DNA of 64,000 nt from JAGORM01 sp964406795 (GCA_964406795.1 CAYOTA010000008.1:4325-68324); one strand, 5' to 3'. Counted from the first letter of the stretch, positions 23,454-31,621 are shown. Numbers and translations: made by a program. The notes: generated from the letters alone by a model not told the origin.

Positions 23454-24124
23454 TTCAAATTGTTTTCTTCATCATATGTCTAGTGGCATCGCTTTATATA
23501 TTATACTTGCTGACCAAGCACGACTTTGTACTGGCCCGAAAAAGTTTATTGTTGCAGGAGATTTTTGATGTAACATTTGTTGGATTTCTTGCATTTTTGA
23601 TAACTGCTAGAACTCTTTACATAGTGTCTGTTCTAAATTTTAATCTTCTAAACCCTTTGAAATTTTTCCACATATTTAAATTTCCCGGTGCACTTTTTCT
23701 AGGTGGATTGTTAGGATTTTGGATTGTTATTTATTTCTTTTTTAAAAAGAAAAAAATTCTAGCACGGTTATATGACATCTATGCATTGAGCTTATTTCCA
23801 CTTTTTATTTTTGCACTTGGTGTGTCATACAACAAGGGATATTTTTTATATTTTAATATATTAGTCTTTTTTTTATCTATTCTTTTCATGATAATTGGTA
23901 TTTATTCATATAAAAATTATTCACTTAAAGATGGGAGCATAGCGTTTTTGTTTGTTTGTCTAATAACTGTGTTTACTATTATTTCAGAGTTCTCAAGCAG
24001 CAGCAGAGTTATCTTTTCATATTTTACAATTCCGCAAATTATTAGTGTTATAGTGTTTTTAGGATTTTCTGTTTTATTATTGTCTCATGAAGGAATTGTC
24101 AGAGCAAAGAAAAATAAAATATGA
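23450..24124 (+). CDS. Multi-pass membrane protein, possibly Lgt-related
   Basis: A 224-residue protein with about seven membrane segments. FPGALFLGGLLGF (near 78-90) recalls the Gly-rich substrate segment of prolipoprotein diacylglyceryl transferase, and the last helix begins FTIPQIISVIVFLGF like the LTxxQxLS segment of Lgt. Key catalytic residues are not clear, so this may be a distant or inactive relative. It overlaps the genes on both sides by 4 bp, so translation is coupled. Confidence 0.5.
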   Translation: MIQIVFFIICLVASLYILYLLTKHDFVLARKSLLLQEIFDVTFVGFLAFLITARTLYIVSVLNFNLLNPLKFFHIFKFPGALFLGGLLGFWIVIYFFFKKKKILARLYDIYALSLFPLFIFALGVSYNKGYFLYFNILVFFLSILFMIIGIYSYKNYSLKDGSIAFLFVCLITVFTIISEFSSSSRVIFSYFTIPQIISVIVFLGFSVLLLSHEGIVRAKKNKI

Positions 24125-24882
24125 AACCTACAGTTATTTTTGAAGATGAAAATTTATTAGTTATTAGTAAGCCTGCCGGAATGGTAGTTAATAAGGCGGA
24201 TTCAGCCAAGAATCATAAAACACTACAAGACTGGGTTGATGAACAAATTCATGTAAAAGATATAACACCAAAAATGGATGTAAAAGAGTATATAGTGGAG
24301 GGGTATAACAAATATGACGAATTTGTCTCCAGATCCGGTATAGTGCATAGACTAGATAAGGAGACTTCAGGAATACTATTGATTGCAAAAAATCCGGAGA
24401 CATTTATAGATCTTCAAAATCAGTTTAAAAGTGGAAAAGTTCACAAAACATACATTACATTAGTTCACGGAAAAGTAGAAGAAGTGCAGGGTGTCATTGA
24501 TGCGCCCATTGGTAGACTTCCATGGAATAGAATGAGATTTGGAATTTACCCTGAGGGGCGTCAGGCTGTAAGTAATTATAAAGTCATAGAATATAAAAAA
24601 GTAAAAGACCAAAAAAATGAGGAAGATGTAACTATGGTTGAAGTATATCCTCAAACAGGAAGAACACACCAAATCAGAGTTCATTTTCAGCACATTAAGC
24701 ATCCTGTTTATGGCGATGAATTATATGCAGGACGCAAAACCGGAAAAAAGGACAGAAAGATTTTGTCTAGGCACTTTCTCCATGCATCCAAAATTGAGCT
24801 AGAGTATCCAGATGCCACCAGAGTAGTATACGAAAGTGAATTACCTGAAGAATTAACTCAATTTTATTCAACACTTGAATAA
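24121..24882 (+). CDS. RluA-family pseudouridine synthase
   Basis: A 253-residue protein with the RluA motif HRLDKETSG, catalytic Asp79, and the later PQTGRTHQIRVH motif. It isomerises uridines in rRNA or tRNA. There is no S4 domain, so this is the short form; the target site cannot be told. It ends an ATGA-coupled set with the MFS and Lgt-like genes. Confidence 0.92.
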   Translation: MKPTVIFEDENLLVISKPAGMVVNKADSAKNHKTLQDWVDEQIHVKDITPKMDVKEYIVEGYNKYDEFVSRSGIVHRLDKETSGILLIAKNPETFIDLQNQFKSGKVHKTYITLVHGKVEEVQGVIDAPIGRLPWNRMRFGIYPEGRQAVSNYKVIEYKKVKDQKNEEDVTMVEVYPQTGRTHQIRVHFQHIKHPVYGDELYAGRKTGKKDRKILSRHFLHASKIELEYPDATRVVYESELPEELTQFYSTLE

Positions 24883-24905
24883 GCGTAAGTTACATAACTG
24901 CCATT

Positions 24906-25811
24906 ATGAAAATAAAAATTAAAAATACTGATGAGGACCTTGAAGTCTTACCAAAACGTAAACCCCGTTCCTCAAAAAAAGATCTAGAACCGCATTCCGT
25001 AAATCTAAAGAAAAAAAGAAGCAACATTCACTATCTTTTTTATTTTTTTGGCGCAGTTTTAATGTGTATTTTGCTAGCACTTGTTTTTAGAATTGCTTTG
25101 TCAGTTAAAAATAGTACCTTTTCCACTCCTTCTTATGCAGTTTTGGTCGCATCTGATCCTTCATTTTTAATTTCAGTTGATACGGCATCTAAAAAGCTCA
25201 GTATTATAGAAGTAGGTTCAAGATTCAGTAACAACCGTCTTCAAAAGAGCATGCTGCTTAAAACACCGTTGGACGGGAAAATGTATAAAAAAAATGGGAC
25301 AATTTCAGTAGATGAATATCCATCAGTTAAGTTTTTGTGGTACATGATTATGCGTCCATGGGAATATGGATTTGAAGGGATGACTCCATTTGATGCTTTT
25401 AAGCTAACCCAATATGCTCTTGGCATACAGGAAAAAGATATTGTGCGCCTCAAAATATCTGAGTCAACTGACGGCGTTATTGAAGGAATAGACTCACAAG
25501 AGTTATATGACATATTTAAAGATCCAATTATTATAAATGAGCAACAGAGTATAGAGGTCATAAATGGAACAGGACAGGAAGGATTGGCAGGACAGGTGTC
25601 ATTATTGCTCAAAAACAGCGGTGGAAATGTAGTATCAGTTGGAAGTTCAAAAAGTGTGGAAAAAACAACGCTTATCACTACTTCTAAATCACATACGGTA
25701 GAGCGGATATCCCACATTTTAGGAGTGAATTCTACTATTGATGAACAATTTGCGTCAATTTCTGATATTAAAGTAATTTTGGGTCAGGATTTTGTAAAAA
25801 AGTTACAATAA
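24906..25811 (+). CDS. Membrane-anchored LytR_C-domain protein
   Basis: A 301-residue protein: a basic cytoplasmic tail of about 40 residues, one transmembrane helix (about 43-64), an extracellular region, and a C-terminal LytR/CpsA/Psr-associated domain (about 215-300; SIEVINGTGQEGLAGQVSLL). The LytR_C domain often occurs with cell-wall polymer ligases, but the LCP catalytic domain itself is not evident here. A wall-related role is inferred. Confidence 0.75.
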   Translation: MKIKIKNTDEDLEVLPKRKPRSSKKDLEPHSVNLKKKRSNIHYLFYFFGAVLMCILLALVFRIALSVKNSTFSTPSYAVLVASDPSFLISVDTASKKLSIIEVGSRFSNNRLQKSMLLKTPLDGKMYKKNGTISVDEYPSVKFLWYMIMRPWEYGFEGMTPFDAFKLTQYALGIQEKDIVRLKISESTDGVIEGIDSQELYDIFKDPIIINEQQSIEVINGTGQEGLAGQVSLLLKNSGGNVVSVGSSKSVEKTTLITTSKSHTVERISHILGVNSTIDEQFASISDIKVILGQDFVKKLQ

Positions 25812-25821
25812 GAGGTATAAT
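25792..25821 (+). promoter_or_regulatory. Promoter of the 48-residue membrane protein gene
   Basis: TTGTAA, 18 bp, TATAAT, with the ATG 6 nt past the -10. Confidence 0.65.
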
Positions 25822-25827
25822 AGGAGT

Positions 25828-25974
25828 ATGATGCTAATAATTTCAATCGTCGTTTTATTAATTGTCTCCTTCTTGTGGGCACTTTTGTCACTAAGACATG
25901 AAATAGTGAAGCCAAAAAGTTTACAAAGGATTAAAGCTGAGTTGGCTCGAGAAAAAATTCTGTTTAAGAGATGA
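25828..25974 (+). CDS. Small single-pass membrane protein, 48 residues
   Basis: MMLIISIVVLLIVSFLWALL is followed by a charged amphipathic tail ending REKILFKR. It has one membrane helix and a basic/acidic cytoplasmic helix. The gene has its own promoter ending 6 nt before the ATG and finishes directly against the stop of the convergent TPR gene. Too small for routine calling; the promoter and helix pattern argue it is real. Function unknown. Confidence 0.7.
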   Translation: MMLIISIVVLLIVSFLWALLSLRHEIVKPKSLQRIKAELAREKILFKR

Positions 25975-26613
25975 TTAATCAGATTCTTGATTTTGATGCG
26001 TATTTGAAAAAGAGGCTTGGTTTTTAAATTTATTTACTTTTTTTGTTTCTTTTATAAAAATTGTAATACTTTTTTCATCAACCGCCTTTATACAAGCAGA
26101 GTATTCGTTCCCCCCCAGCATAAAAGTTATTAGCCTCATTGAAATATTATCTGGAAGCATTCCTAAGTATTGTTTATCTGATGACTGGGCAAATATTTTT
26201 GATCTTTTGATCACAATAGTAACAGGGTCACCAGGCTCAAAAAGAGATAAAGTTTTTTTATCAGCAACATTTTTGAGTTCTACAGTCTTGGTTTTACCAG
26301 CTTCCTCAATATATGTATTTGTTGATAACGTGTGATTATTAGAGGTACCATTTTTTGCAGATTTAGATACGGTGTCTAGGCGGTTTATGTTTTTAACTGC
26401 AATGGGATTAGTTTTATCCAGTTGAATTACTTTCTTGTATGTTTCGCGGGCTTTGTTAAATTTGTTGAGCTTCATATAGGCAAAACCGAGCCTATTTAAT
26501 GAATCTATGTCTTGTGGGTTTAATTCAACAAGCTGCTCATTTAGGGACTTTGCCTCTTCCCAGTTGTTTGCTAGGGCTTTTTCAATTGCGAGTGTCTTAA
26601 GGGGTGTAGTCAT
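25975..26613 (-). CDS. TPR-repeat protein with a C-terminal beta domain
   Basis: A 212-residue protein: two tetratricopeptide repeats in residues about 8-75 (NWEEAKSLNEQLVELNPQD; KFNKARETYKKVIQLDKTNP), a Ser/Thr/Asn linker, and a C-terminal domain of about 100 residues (VTIVIKRSKIFAQSSDKQYL) that looks beta-rich and resembles no family I can name. Cytoplasmic. It diverges from yebC. Confidence 0.72.
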   Translation of the reverse strand: MTTPLKTLAIEKALANNWEEAKSLNEQLVELNPQDIDSLNRLGFAYMKLNKFNKARETYKKVIQLDKTNPIAVKNINRLDTVSKSAKNGTSNNHTLSTNTYIEEAGKTKTVELKNVADKKTLSLFEPGDPVTIVIKRSKIFAQSSDKQYLGMLPDNISMRLITFMLGGNEYSACIKAVDEKSITIFIKETKKVNKFKNQASFSNTHQNQESD

Positions 26614-26651
26614 GCAAATGAAGTGTATTAATAACTTCTAATATTTCAGAT

Positions 26652-26680
26652 ATTTTATGTAATTTCCTTGAAAATGTCAA
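26652..26680 (-). promoter_or_regulatory. Promoter of the TPR gene
   Basis: TTGACA, 17 bp, TAAAAT, followed by a 38-nt stretch to the ATG; one of the few genes here with a real 5' leader. It overlaps the divergent yebC promoter. Confidence 0.7.
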
Positions 26681-26697
26681 GCTGAAAAGAGTATAAT
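26668..26697 (+). promoter_or_regulatory. Promoter of yebC
   Basis: TTGAAA, 18 bp, TATAAT. The leader of about 33 nt holds a CCTTG/CAAGG hairpin at 26707-26728. Confidence 0.65.
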
Positions 26698-26737
26698 TGT
26701 TGGATCCTTGTAAGTAGCATTTCAAGGTAAAATTATT

Positions 26738-27463
26738 ATGTCAGGTCATTCAAAGTGGTCAACAATTAAAAGGCAAAAAGGCGCAAATGATGTTAAGAGA
26801 GGTGCGCAGTTCACCAAACTTGCAAACTCTATAGTGTTATCAGTCCGCCAAGGTGGCGGAATCTCTGATCCCGAAAGTAATTTCAAATTGAGGTTAGCAA
26901 TAGACAAGGCACGTTCTTTTAATATGCCAAAAGATAATATAGAACGAGCTATAAGCAAAGGAAAAGGTGAAGGAGGAAGTGGAGAGCTGCATGAAATGGT
27001 ATATGAGGGATTTGCACCTGGTGGGGCGGCTATAATGATAGAGGCTGTTACAGACAATAAACAACGTACTGTTTCAGAAGTAAAAAATGTTTTAGAAAAA
27101 AATGGCGGAACCATGGGAAATCAAGGATCAGTGTCATACTTATTTAATAGAATTGGTGAAATTTTTGTACCAACTCACGAAAAAACTCCGGATGAACTTT
27201 TTGAATTAGCAGTTGAATTAGGAAGCAATGATTATAGTGACGAAAACGGTGACGTTATTTTTTACGTAGATCCAAATTCCTTGTATGCATCTAAAAAATC
27301 ACTTGAAGGAAAAGGCTTGAAGGTGGAAGGTGCAGAATTGGTATTTAAGCCTTTGGTGTCTGTAGATTCTGACGCTGAGGGAAAGGAAAAGCTAGCGCAT
27401 CTAGTGGAAAAGCTTGAGGATTTAGGAGATGTGCAAACAGTCTCAACTAATATTATCCTATAG
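26738..27463 (+). CDS. yebC: YebC/PmpR (TACO1) family protein
   Basis: A 241-residue protein with the family N-terminus MSGHSKWSTIKRQKGANDVK. Members are DNA-binding regulators or translation factors that relieve stalling at proline tracts, and it neighbours ruvC in many bacteria, as here. Length is standard. ruvC begins 44 nt later. Confidence 0.94.
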   Translation: MSGHSKWSTIKRQKGANDVKRGAQFTKLANSIVLSVRQGGGISDPESNFKLRLAIDKARSFNMPKDNIERAISKGKGEGGSGELHEMVYEGFAPGGAAIMIEAVTDNKQRTVSEVKNVLEKNGGTMGNQGSVSYLFNRIGEIFVPTHEKTPDELFELAVELGSNDYSDENGDVIFYVDPNSLYASKKSLEGKGLKVEGAELVFKPLVSVDSDAEGKEKLAHLVEKLEDLGDVQTVSTNIIL

Positions 27464-27507
27464 TATATTATTGTATGATGCTATAGATTGCTTCTAAAAA
27501 TAAAAAT

Positions 27508-28137
27508 ATGTATATTCTAGGAATTGATCCAGGAACAGGTAGAACAGGGTGGGGTGTTATAAAAGTAGAAGAGGGTAATAAAATTACATATGTAGCGCAC
27601 GGTTGTATAGTGACCACATTGGAGGATCTCATGCATGATAGACTCAAAATTCTTCACGAAAAACTTCATGAAATAATAGAACGGTATAAACCTGACTCAA
27701 TGATAGTAGAGCATATATTTTTTGGGATGAATTCGCGCACGGCAATTTCTGTAAGCCAGGCAAGAGGGGTTATATTGCTGACCTGTTCAATGCATAAATT
27801 AGCATTGCATGAATACACTGGAATAGCTGTTAAAAAGCTCATATCTGGAAGCGGAAAAGCAGAGAAAAAAGAAATGCAGCGAGTAGTGCGGGTATTACTT
27901 AACTTAACAGATGAGACTTTGGCATTTTCAGCCAAAGATAAGGCATTTGATGATTCTGCAGATGCATTGGCAATTGCCATTCATCATGCATGGAAAAGTG
28001 TAAACTACGAACCTGAAGAAAGAATAGAGCAGAGAAGACTGGAAGAAGAAGCAAAGCTTACAGTAAAAAAAGAAAAGGTGCAGGCAAGAAAAGATAGGAC
28101 TGACGCAAAAAAAGCACTTAAAAAGAAAAAGTCATGA
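27508..28137 (+). CDS. ruvC: Holliday junction resolvase RuvC
   Basis: A 209-residue RNase H-fold nuclease: Asp in ILGIDPGTGRTGWG, Glu in SMIVEHIFF, and Asp residues in FDDSADALAIAIHH form the metal site. It cuts Holliday junctions with RuvAB. Unusual: a Lys/Glu-rich C-terminal extension of about 45 residues (EERIEQRRLEEEAKL and on) predicted as a coiled helix. It overlaps the next membrane gene by 4 bp. Confidence 0.95.
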   Translation: MYILGIDPGTGRTGWGVIKVEEGNKITYVAHGCIVTTLEDLMHDRLKILHEKLHEIIERYKPDSMIVEHIFFGMNSRTAISVSQARGVILLTCSMHKLALHEYTGIAVKKLISGSGKAEKKEMQRVVRVLLNLTDETLAFSAKDKAFDDSADALAIAIHHAWKSVNYEPEERIEQRRLEEEAKLTVKKEKVQARKDRTDAKKALKKKKS

Positions 28138-28967
28138 AGCTTACAATACCACGTTTTAAAATACAATTAAAAAAAATACCATTTCTTAAATTAAGCAAAC
28201 GAGGGAGGTTTGTTTTTTCAGTTGTAACATTATCTGCGGCATTGTTTTTTTCTGAATTTACTACAGGTGGTGTAGTAGTGTCACTTGGATTTCTCCTATC
28301 ATTTTTAACAATTTTTTTCCTCTATCTTATTTTAAAAGATGACATTTCTAAAAAGTCGCATTTCTTACCAATTCTTATTTTGCCGTTCTTTTTTACGCTT
28401 TCATTTAGTCTTTTTTACTCCCTTATTCCGGCTCGTTTATTAACGCGGGTATTATTAACTGGCGTATATGCATTTGGTGCTTACTCATTATTTTTGACAG
28501 AAAACATTTTTGCTATTTCCTCGCTTAGGACTATTAACTTATTGAGAAGTGCCCGTATTGTGTCTTTTGTTATAACCATTTTTGTACTTTTCTTTCTTTT
28601 TAACATAATCTTTTCTTTGCGTTTGCCGCTATATATAACACCTTTTTTGGTTGCTATTATCTCGTTTCTTATGTCAGCACAATTCCTTTGGTCATATTCT
28701 GAAAATAGAGAAGGCGGGGGGCGCGAAGTATATACGTTTTCAGCAGGCATATCACTTATGATGGGGCAGTTAGCTTTTATTTTGGCATTGTGGCCTGTAA
28801 CAGCTGCAATTTACGCAATCTTTTTAACAGGCATGTTTTATACCTATTCAGGCTTATCTAATGCCTGGCTTGAGCGTAGACTATTTAAAGGTATTTTATG
28901 GGAGTATATCTGGGTAGGTGCGCTGTCTATACTTTTTTTACTCGTGTTTTCCCACTGGGGTACGTAA
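28134..28967 (+). CDS. Polytopic membrane protein of unknown function
   Basis: A 277-residue protein with about eight hydrophobic helices starting near residue 25, and a basic N-terminus. The soluble loop SENREGGGREVYTF near residue 195 is the only polar stretch of note. It is coupled to ruvC by an ATGA overlap, which may be only transcriptional economy. No family recognised. Confidence 0.75.
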   Translation: MKLTIPRFKIQLKKIPFLKLSKRGRFVFSVVTLSAALFFSEFTTGGVVVSLGFLLSFLTIFFLYLILKDDISKKSHFLPILILPFFFTLSFSLFYSLIPARLLTRVLLTGVYAFGAYSLFLTENIFAISSLRTINLLRSARIVSFVITIFVLFFLFNIIFSLRLPLYITPFLVAIISFLMSAQFLWSYSENREGGGREVYTFSAGISLMMGQLAFILALWPVTAAIYAIFLTGMFYTYSGLSNAWLERRLFKGILWEYIWVGALSILFLLVFSHWGT

Positions 28968-29062
28968 ATTAATTTCAAAATATAAACTTTGTAAATTTTT
29001 TTATTGATAAACCTTGAAATAGAAGAGGGGGGAAGTATATTTTTGGCCTCAAATGATATAGT

Positions 29063-29090
29063 TTGATATCCTATAGTTTTATCCTATAAT
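29063..29090 (+). promoter_or_regulatory. Promoter for an unidentified transcript
   Basis: TTGATA, 16 bp, TATAAT. Downstream is a 22-codon frame (29110-29178) that spans the GAGGCT hairpin and no larger gene, so a small RNA or leader peptide is possible. Confidence 0.5.
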
Positions 29091-29120
29091 AGTATTTACT
29101 TATTTAGTAATGTGGATATC

Positions 29121-29166
29121 TTTGAGGCTAGATAGTATGTTTCACCAGCCTCAAATTAGCCTCAAA
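29121..29166 (+). ncRNA. Candidate structured RNA with alternative hairpins
   Basis: TTTGAGGCT (29121-29129) is the exact complement of AGCCTCAAA at 29147-29155 and again at 29158-29166. One 5' arm can pair with either of two 3' arms. It lies about 24 nt after a predicted transcription start. Confidence 0.35.
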
Positions 29167-29539
29167 ATAAGCATTTAGAGTGCCGCGACTTTTCACGCTT
29201 CTGTCAGGGTGAGGCCAGCGCCACAGGTATGCATGCGTACCCAAGCCTAAAGTACACAAAAACGAAAAAAACACGAAACGCTATTTTTTTTAAATACCCT
29301 AGTGGTGTAGTATTGAGGCTATTACTACCAAAAAGTGTTAATAAATCAACAAAAAATATACTCAATTTCACCTGTGCAATTATACTTTTCACGCTTCTAG
29401 GTATGCTTTTTTTGTCCCCCCGGAGGAGGGGCTACATGAGGCTGAATTTACATAGATCTCCCTTGGTTAACTTCATACACTGACCTTACAAGCGAATCTA
29501 CTCCGCAGTGTATTACCCTCGCCTCTAGATAGTACATTT

Positions 29540-29571
29540 TATTATGTCGTACAATAATACTTTTACGACAT
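29540..29571. repeat. Palindromic ATGTCGTA site
   Basis: ATGTCGTA (29544-29551) and TACGACAT (29564-29571) are an 8-bp inverted repeat; TATTAT/ATAATA arms (29540-29545, 29554-29559) surround the GTCGTACA core. The same TTATGTCGYACA sequence recurs at 30397 and 30571. Confidence 0.7.
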
Positions 29572-29862
29572 GATCCACACATGTTGGGAGAGGGGCTCAC
29601 AGGTTCTTTGTGTGTGTTTTGTGTATCGAATTCAATCCTTATATGTAAGGTCACAATGAATTCATGCCTTATTCTTCTGTTCCTGCTCTTGTGCCAAAAA
29701 CGCTGTATTATAGGTTCTTCAGATTTCATGAGTTAAAATGACCGTATTTTTACAAATCCTTATAGTGGCTGCAAACTTAGGAGGTATAACCAGTGAACTT
29801 AGGTATTAAACGGGCCTAGAATCGCATTGTAGAGGGTCATTTCTGAGGCTAAAAGATGCAGT

Positions 29863-30327
29863 CTATAAATGGCGGGTAAATGCTGATGTAATGTCGTTTG
29901 CAGCATTCAAATTAGCTCGATTCATGATTATAGGACCACGATTCATAAATGGAAATATTTTCTTTCCGTTTTTATCAGATATAGATATTTCAGTTCCAAT
30001 TTCAAAAATAATAATGTTAGTTATAGGAGTAAGATCTGTGGCTGATTCGGAAGGAATAAGTTTATCAAGATCTGTTGAAATGTATGCCCGCAAGAGATAT
30101 ACCGGGCTTAGTGCGCCGTCCATACCCGGAACGAGTCTTTCACTAAAAGCGAATGGTTTAGTAACGTCATGCGTCATGATGCCTACAGCATCTCTAAGCG
30201 TGGATATATTGGCTTTGATTTGGTCTTGAAGACGTTTATTTTCAAAGTTTCTTGCAGCCTCAGATCCAGAATTCCAGCGCCAGAACGTACGCATTAACGG
30301 TTCGTTTTCAATATCAGCATTTTTCAT
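29863..30327 (-). CDS. Unknown protein with a consensus leaderless promoter
   Basis: A 154-residue protein from ATG 30327, chosen because TTGACA-17-TATAGT ends 6 nt before it. Residues 1-60 look helical (FWRWNSGSEAARNFENKRLQ; IKANISTLRDAVG). Then comes a beta-rich part (ITNIIIFEIGTEISISDKNG). It has no signal peptide or membrane helix. I do not recognise it. It is surrounded by GAGGCT and ATGTCGYACA motifs and stands alone between ruvC's operon and the recombinase gene, so it could be the DNA-binding partner of those motifs; this is speculation. Confidence 0.7.
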   Translation of the reverse strand: MKNADIENEPLMRTFWRWNSGSEAARNFENKRLQDQIKANISTLRDAVGIMTHDVTKPFAFSERLVPGMDGALSPVYLLRAYISTDLDKLIPSESATDLTPITNIIIFEIGTEISISDKNGKKIFPFMNRGPIIMNRANLNAANDITSAFTRHL

Positions 30328-30333
30328 AACTGA

Positions 30334-30362
30334 ACTATAACAAGGCACCATAAGCTTGTCAA
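30334..30362 (-). promoter_or_regulatory. Consensus promoter of the unknown 154-residue protein
   Basis: TTGACA, 17 bp, TATAGT; ATG 6 nt further. Just upstream, GTAAAG and CTTTAC (30364-30387) form an inverted repeat that could be an operator. Confidence 0.85.
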
Positions 30363-30388
30363 GTAAAGCTGTATCAAGTTACTTTACG

Positions 30389-30679
30389 AATAATGTTTAT
30401 GTCGCACATTGTTAATATCTAGCCTCCCGCGTGAAAAGTTTCTCATTCAAACTATATCATTAGTATTTTATACTTTTATATTCGTGGCTAATTGAGGTGT
30501 AACCTCAATTGAGGCTAGATTCTTATGTATTCTTCTCGTTTATTTCTACCTAGCTTGACATGCGTACTTGTTATGTCGTACATTATTATGACTACTCTGC
30601 TCTTATCTGTAACGAGCAAAGTAGGCGGAAGAATAATTAACTACAATTCGCGCATTTCTTTTAAATATAAGTTGATTCT
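30389..30679. other. Motif-rich intergenic region upstream of the recombinase gene
   Basis: About 290 bp without a gene. It contains TTATGTCGCACA (30397-30408), AGCCTC (30421-30426), GCGTGAAAAGT (30429-30439, the reverse complement of the repeat at 29188 and 29384), the perfect inverted repeat AATTGAGGT-GTA-ACCTCAATT (30490-30510) followed by GAGGCT, a TTGACA at 30555-30560, and TTATGTCGTACA (30571-30582). Confidence 0.7.
30490..30510. repeat. Perfect inverted repeat upstream of the recombinase gene
   Basis: AATTGAGGT and ACCTCAATT with a GTA centre, followed directly by another GAGGCT. Candidate protein-binding site. Confidence 0.75.
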
Positions 30680-31621
30680 ATGGAAAATAATTCAAATTTA
30701 GAAAAATATATTACTCAGTTTTTAGAATATTTAGAAATTGAAAAAAATTCCAGTAAGTTAACTATCCGCAATTACAGATTTTACCTAGAGCGTTTTCGTG
30801 CCTGGTTTGAGCCTGCTTACCCAGATAAAAATATATCAGATATCACAACGGATGTTATGCGTAAATATCGCATGTACCTATCACAGTTAACCGATGAAAA
30901 AGGCATGACGCTTATGAAAATTACTCAGTCATATCACATAATTGCGTTGCGTTCTATGCTAAGGTACCTTGTAAGACAAGACATGGAGACACTGGCTCCT
31001 GAAAAAATTGATTTACCCAAGGCTGAATCACGCTCGTTGCTATTTTTAGAGGAAAACCATTTACGTCAGTTATTTAACTCCGTCGACACGTCTACGGAAA
31101 AAGGTATGCGGGACCGTGCTATTTTGGAAATGTTATTCTCAACCGGCCTGCGTGTGTCCGAGTTAACTAGACTGAATAAAGATCAATTAAATTTTAAAAC
31201 ACGTGAGTTTGGTGTTATAGGAAAAGGAAATAAAGTGAGGATTGTATTTTTATCGGATAACGCTGTCATGTGGCTTGAAAAATATCTAGATACCAGGCTT
31301 GATCCCTATAAGCCACTTTTTATAAGATACGCCAAAGGTACAAGTGCTGAAAATGATGGGGAGAAAATGAGATTAACACCCAGATCTGTGGAGCGTATAC
31401 TTGAGAAATATGTCAGGGCTTCCAGAATTCCTGTAAAAGCCACACCACACACCATGCGCCATTCATTTGCGACAGATTTACTTTCAAATGGGGCGGACTT
31501 AAGATCTGTTCAGGAAATGCTGGGACACAAAAATATTTCTACAACTCAAATTTATACTCACGTAACCAATCCTCAGCTAAAAGAGGTCCACCGTAAGTTT
31601 CACAAAGGAAACAAAAGGTAA
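30680..31621 (+). CDS. Xer-type tyrosine recombinase
   Basis: A 313-residue recombinase. The N-terminal SAM-like core-binding domain covers about 1-105. The catalytic domain has Arg158 (GLRVSEL), Lys182 (GKGNK), His257 and Arg260 (HTMRHSF), His283 (LGHKNI) and nucleophile Tyr292 (TQIYTHV): a complete set. Length and motifs fit XerC/XerD, which resolve chromosome dimers at dif. A TATAAG lies 8 nt before the ATG. The motif-rich DNA upstream could hold its target. A role in phage-like integration cannot be excluded, but no phage genes are near. Confidence 0.92.
   Translation: MENNSNLEKYITQFLEYLEIEKNSSKLTIRNYRFYLERFRAWFEPAYPDKNISDITTDVMRKYRMYLSQLTDEKGMTLMKITQSYHIIALRSMLRYLVRQDMETLAPEKIDLPKAESRSLLFLEENHLRQLFNSVDTSTEKGMRDRAILEMLFSTGLRVSELTRLNKDQLNFKTREFGVIGKGNKVRIVFLSDNAVMWLEKYLDTRLDPYKPLFIRYAKGTSAENDGEKMRLTPRSVERILEKYVRASRIPVKATPHTMRHSFATDLLSNGADLRSVQEMLGHKNISTTQIYTHVTNPQLKEVHRKFHKGNKR

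Larger units (their letters stand above)
28968..29862. other. Motif-dense noncoding region left of the unknown minus gene
   Basis: About 900 bp with no convincing gene. It holds a plus-strand promoter (29063-29090), at least seven GAGGCT/AGCCTC-type hexamers in both orientations (29046, 29124, 29147, 29158, 29211, 29315, 29438, 29845), two copies of ACTTTTCACGCTTCT (29188-29202, 29384-29398), a TTATGTCGTACA copy (29542-29553), and a near-palindrome at 29227-29240. Two weak open frames here were rejected. Confidence 0.7.

Noticed and set aside
29401..29435. G/C-rich hairpin near 29416 as a terminator
   Set aside because: The T-run is on the 5' side of the stem on the plus strand, and on the minus strand the stem is followed by A, so it fits neither direction.
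29229..29483. 84-residue plus-strand open frame with a hydrophobic stretch
   Set aside because: No promoter or ribosome-binding site, and it spans two of the repeated noncoding motifs.
29448..29729. 93-residue minus-strand frame with a Cys-x2-Cys pair
   Set aside because: It runs through the palindromic ATGTCGTA site, lacks a convincing promoter, and resembles no family.
28968..29862. RNase P RNA, tmRNA or SRP RNA in the long noncoding stretch
   Set aside because: None of the conserved core sequences of these RNAs is present.
30378..30590. dif-like site for the Xer recombinase
   Set aside because: ATAA and TTAT half-sites are present near 30390-30400, but the spacing between them is three bases instead of six, and no full 11-6-11 arrangement was found.
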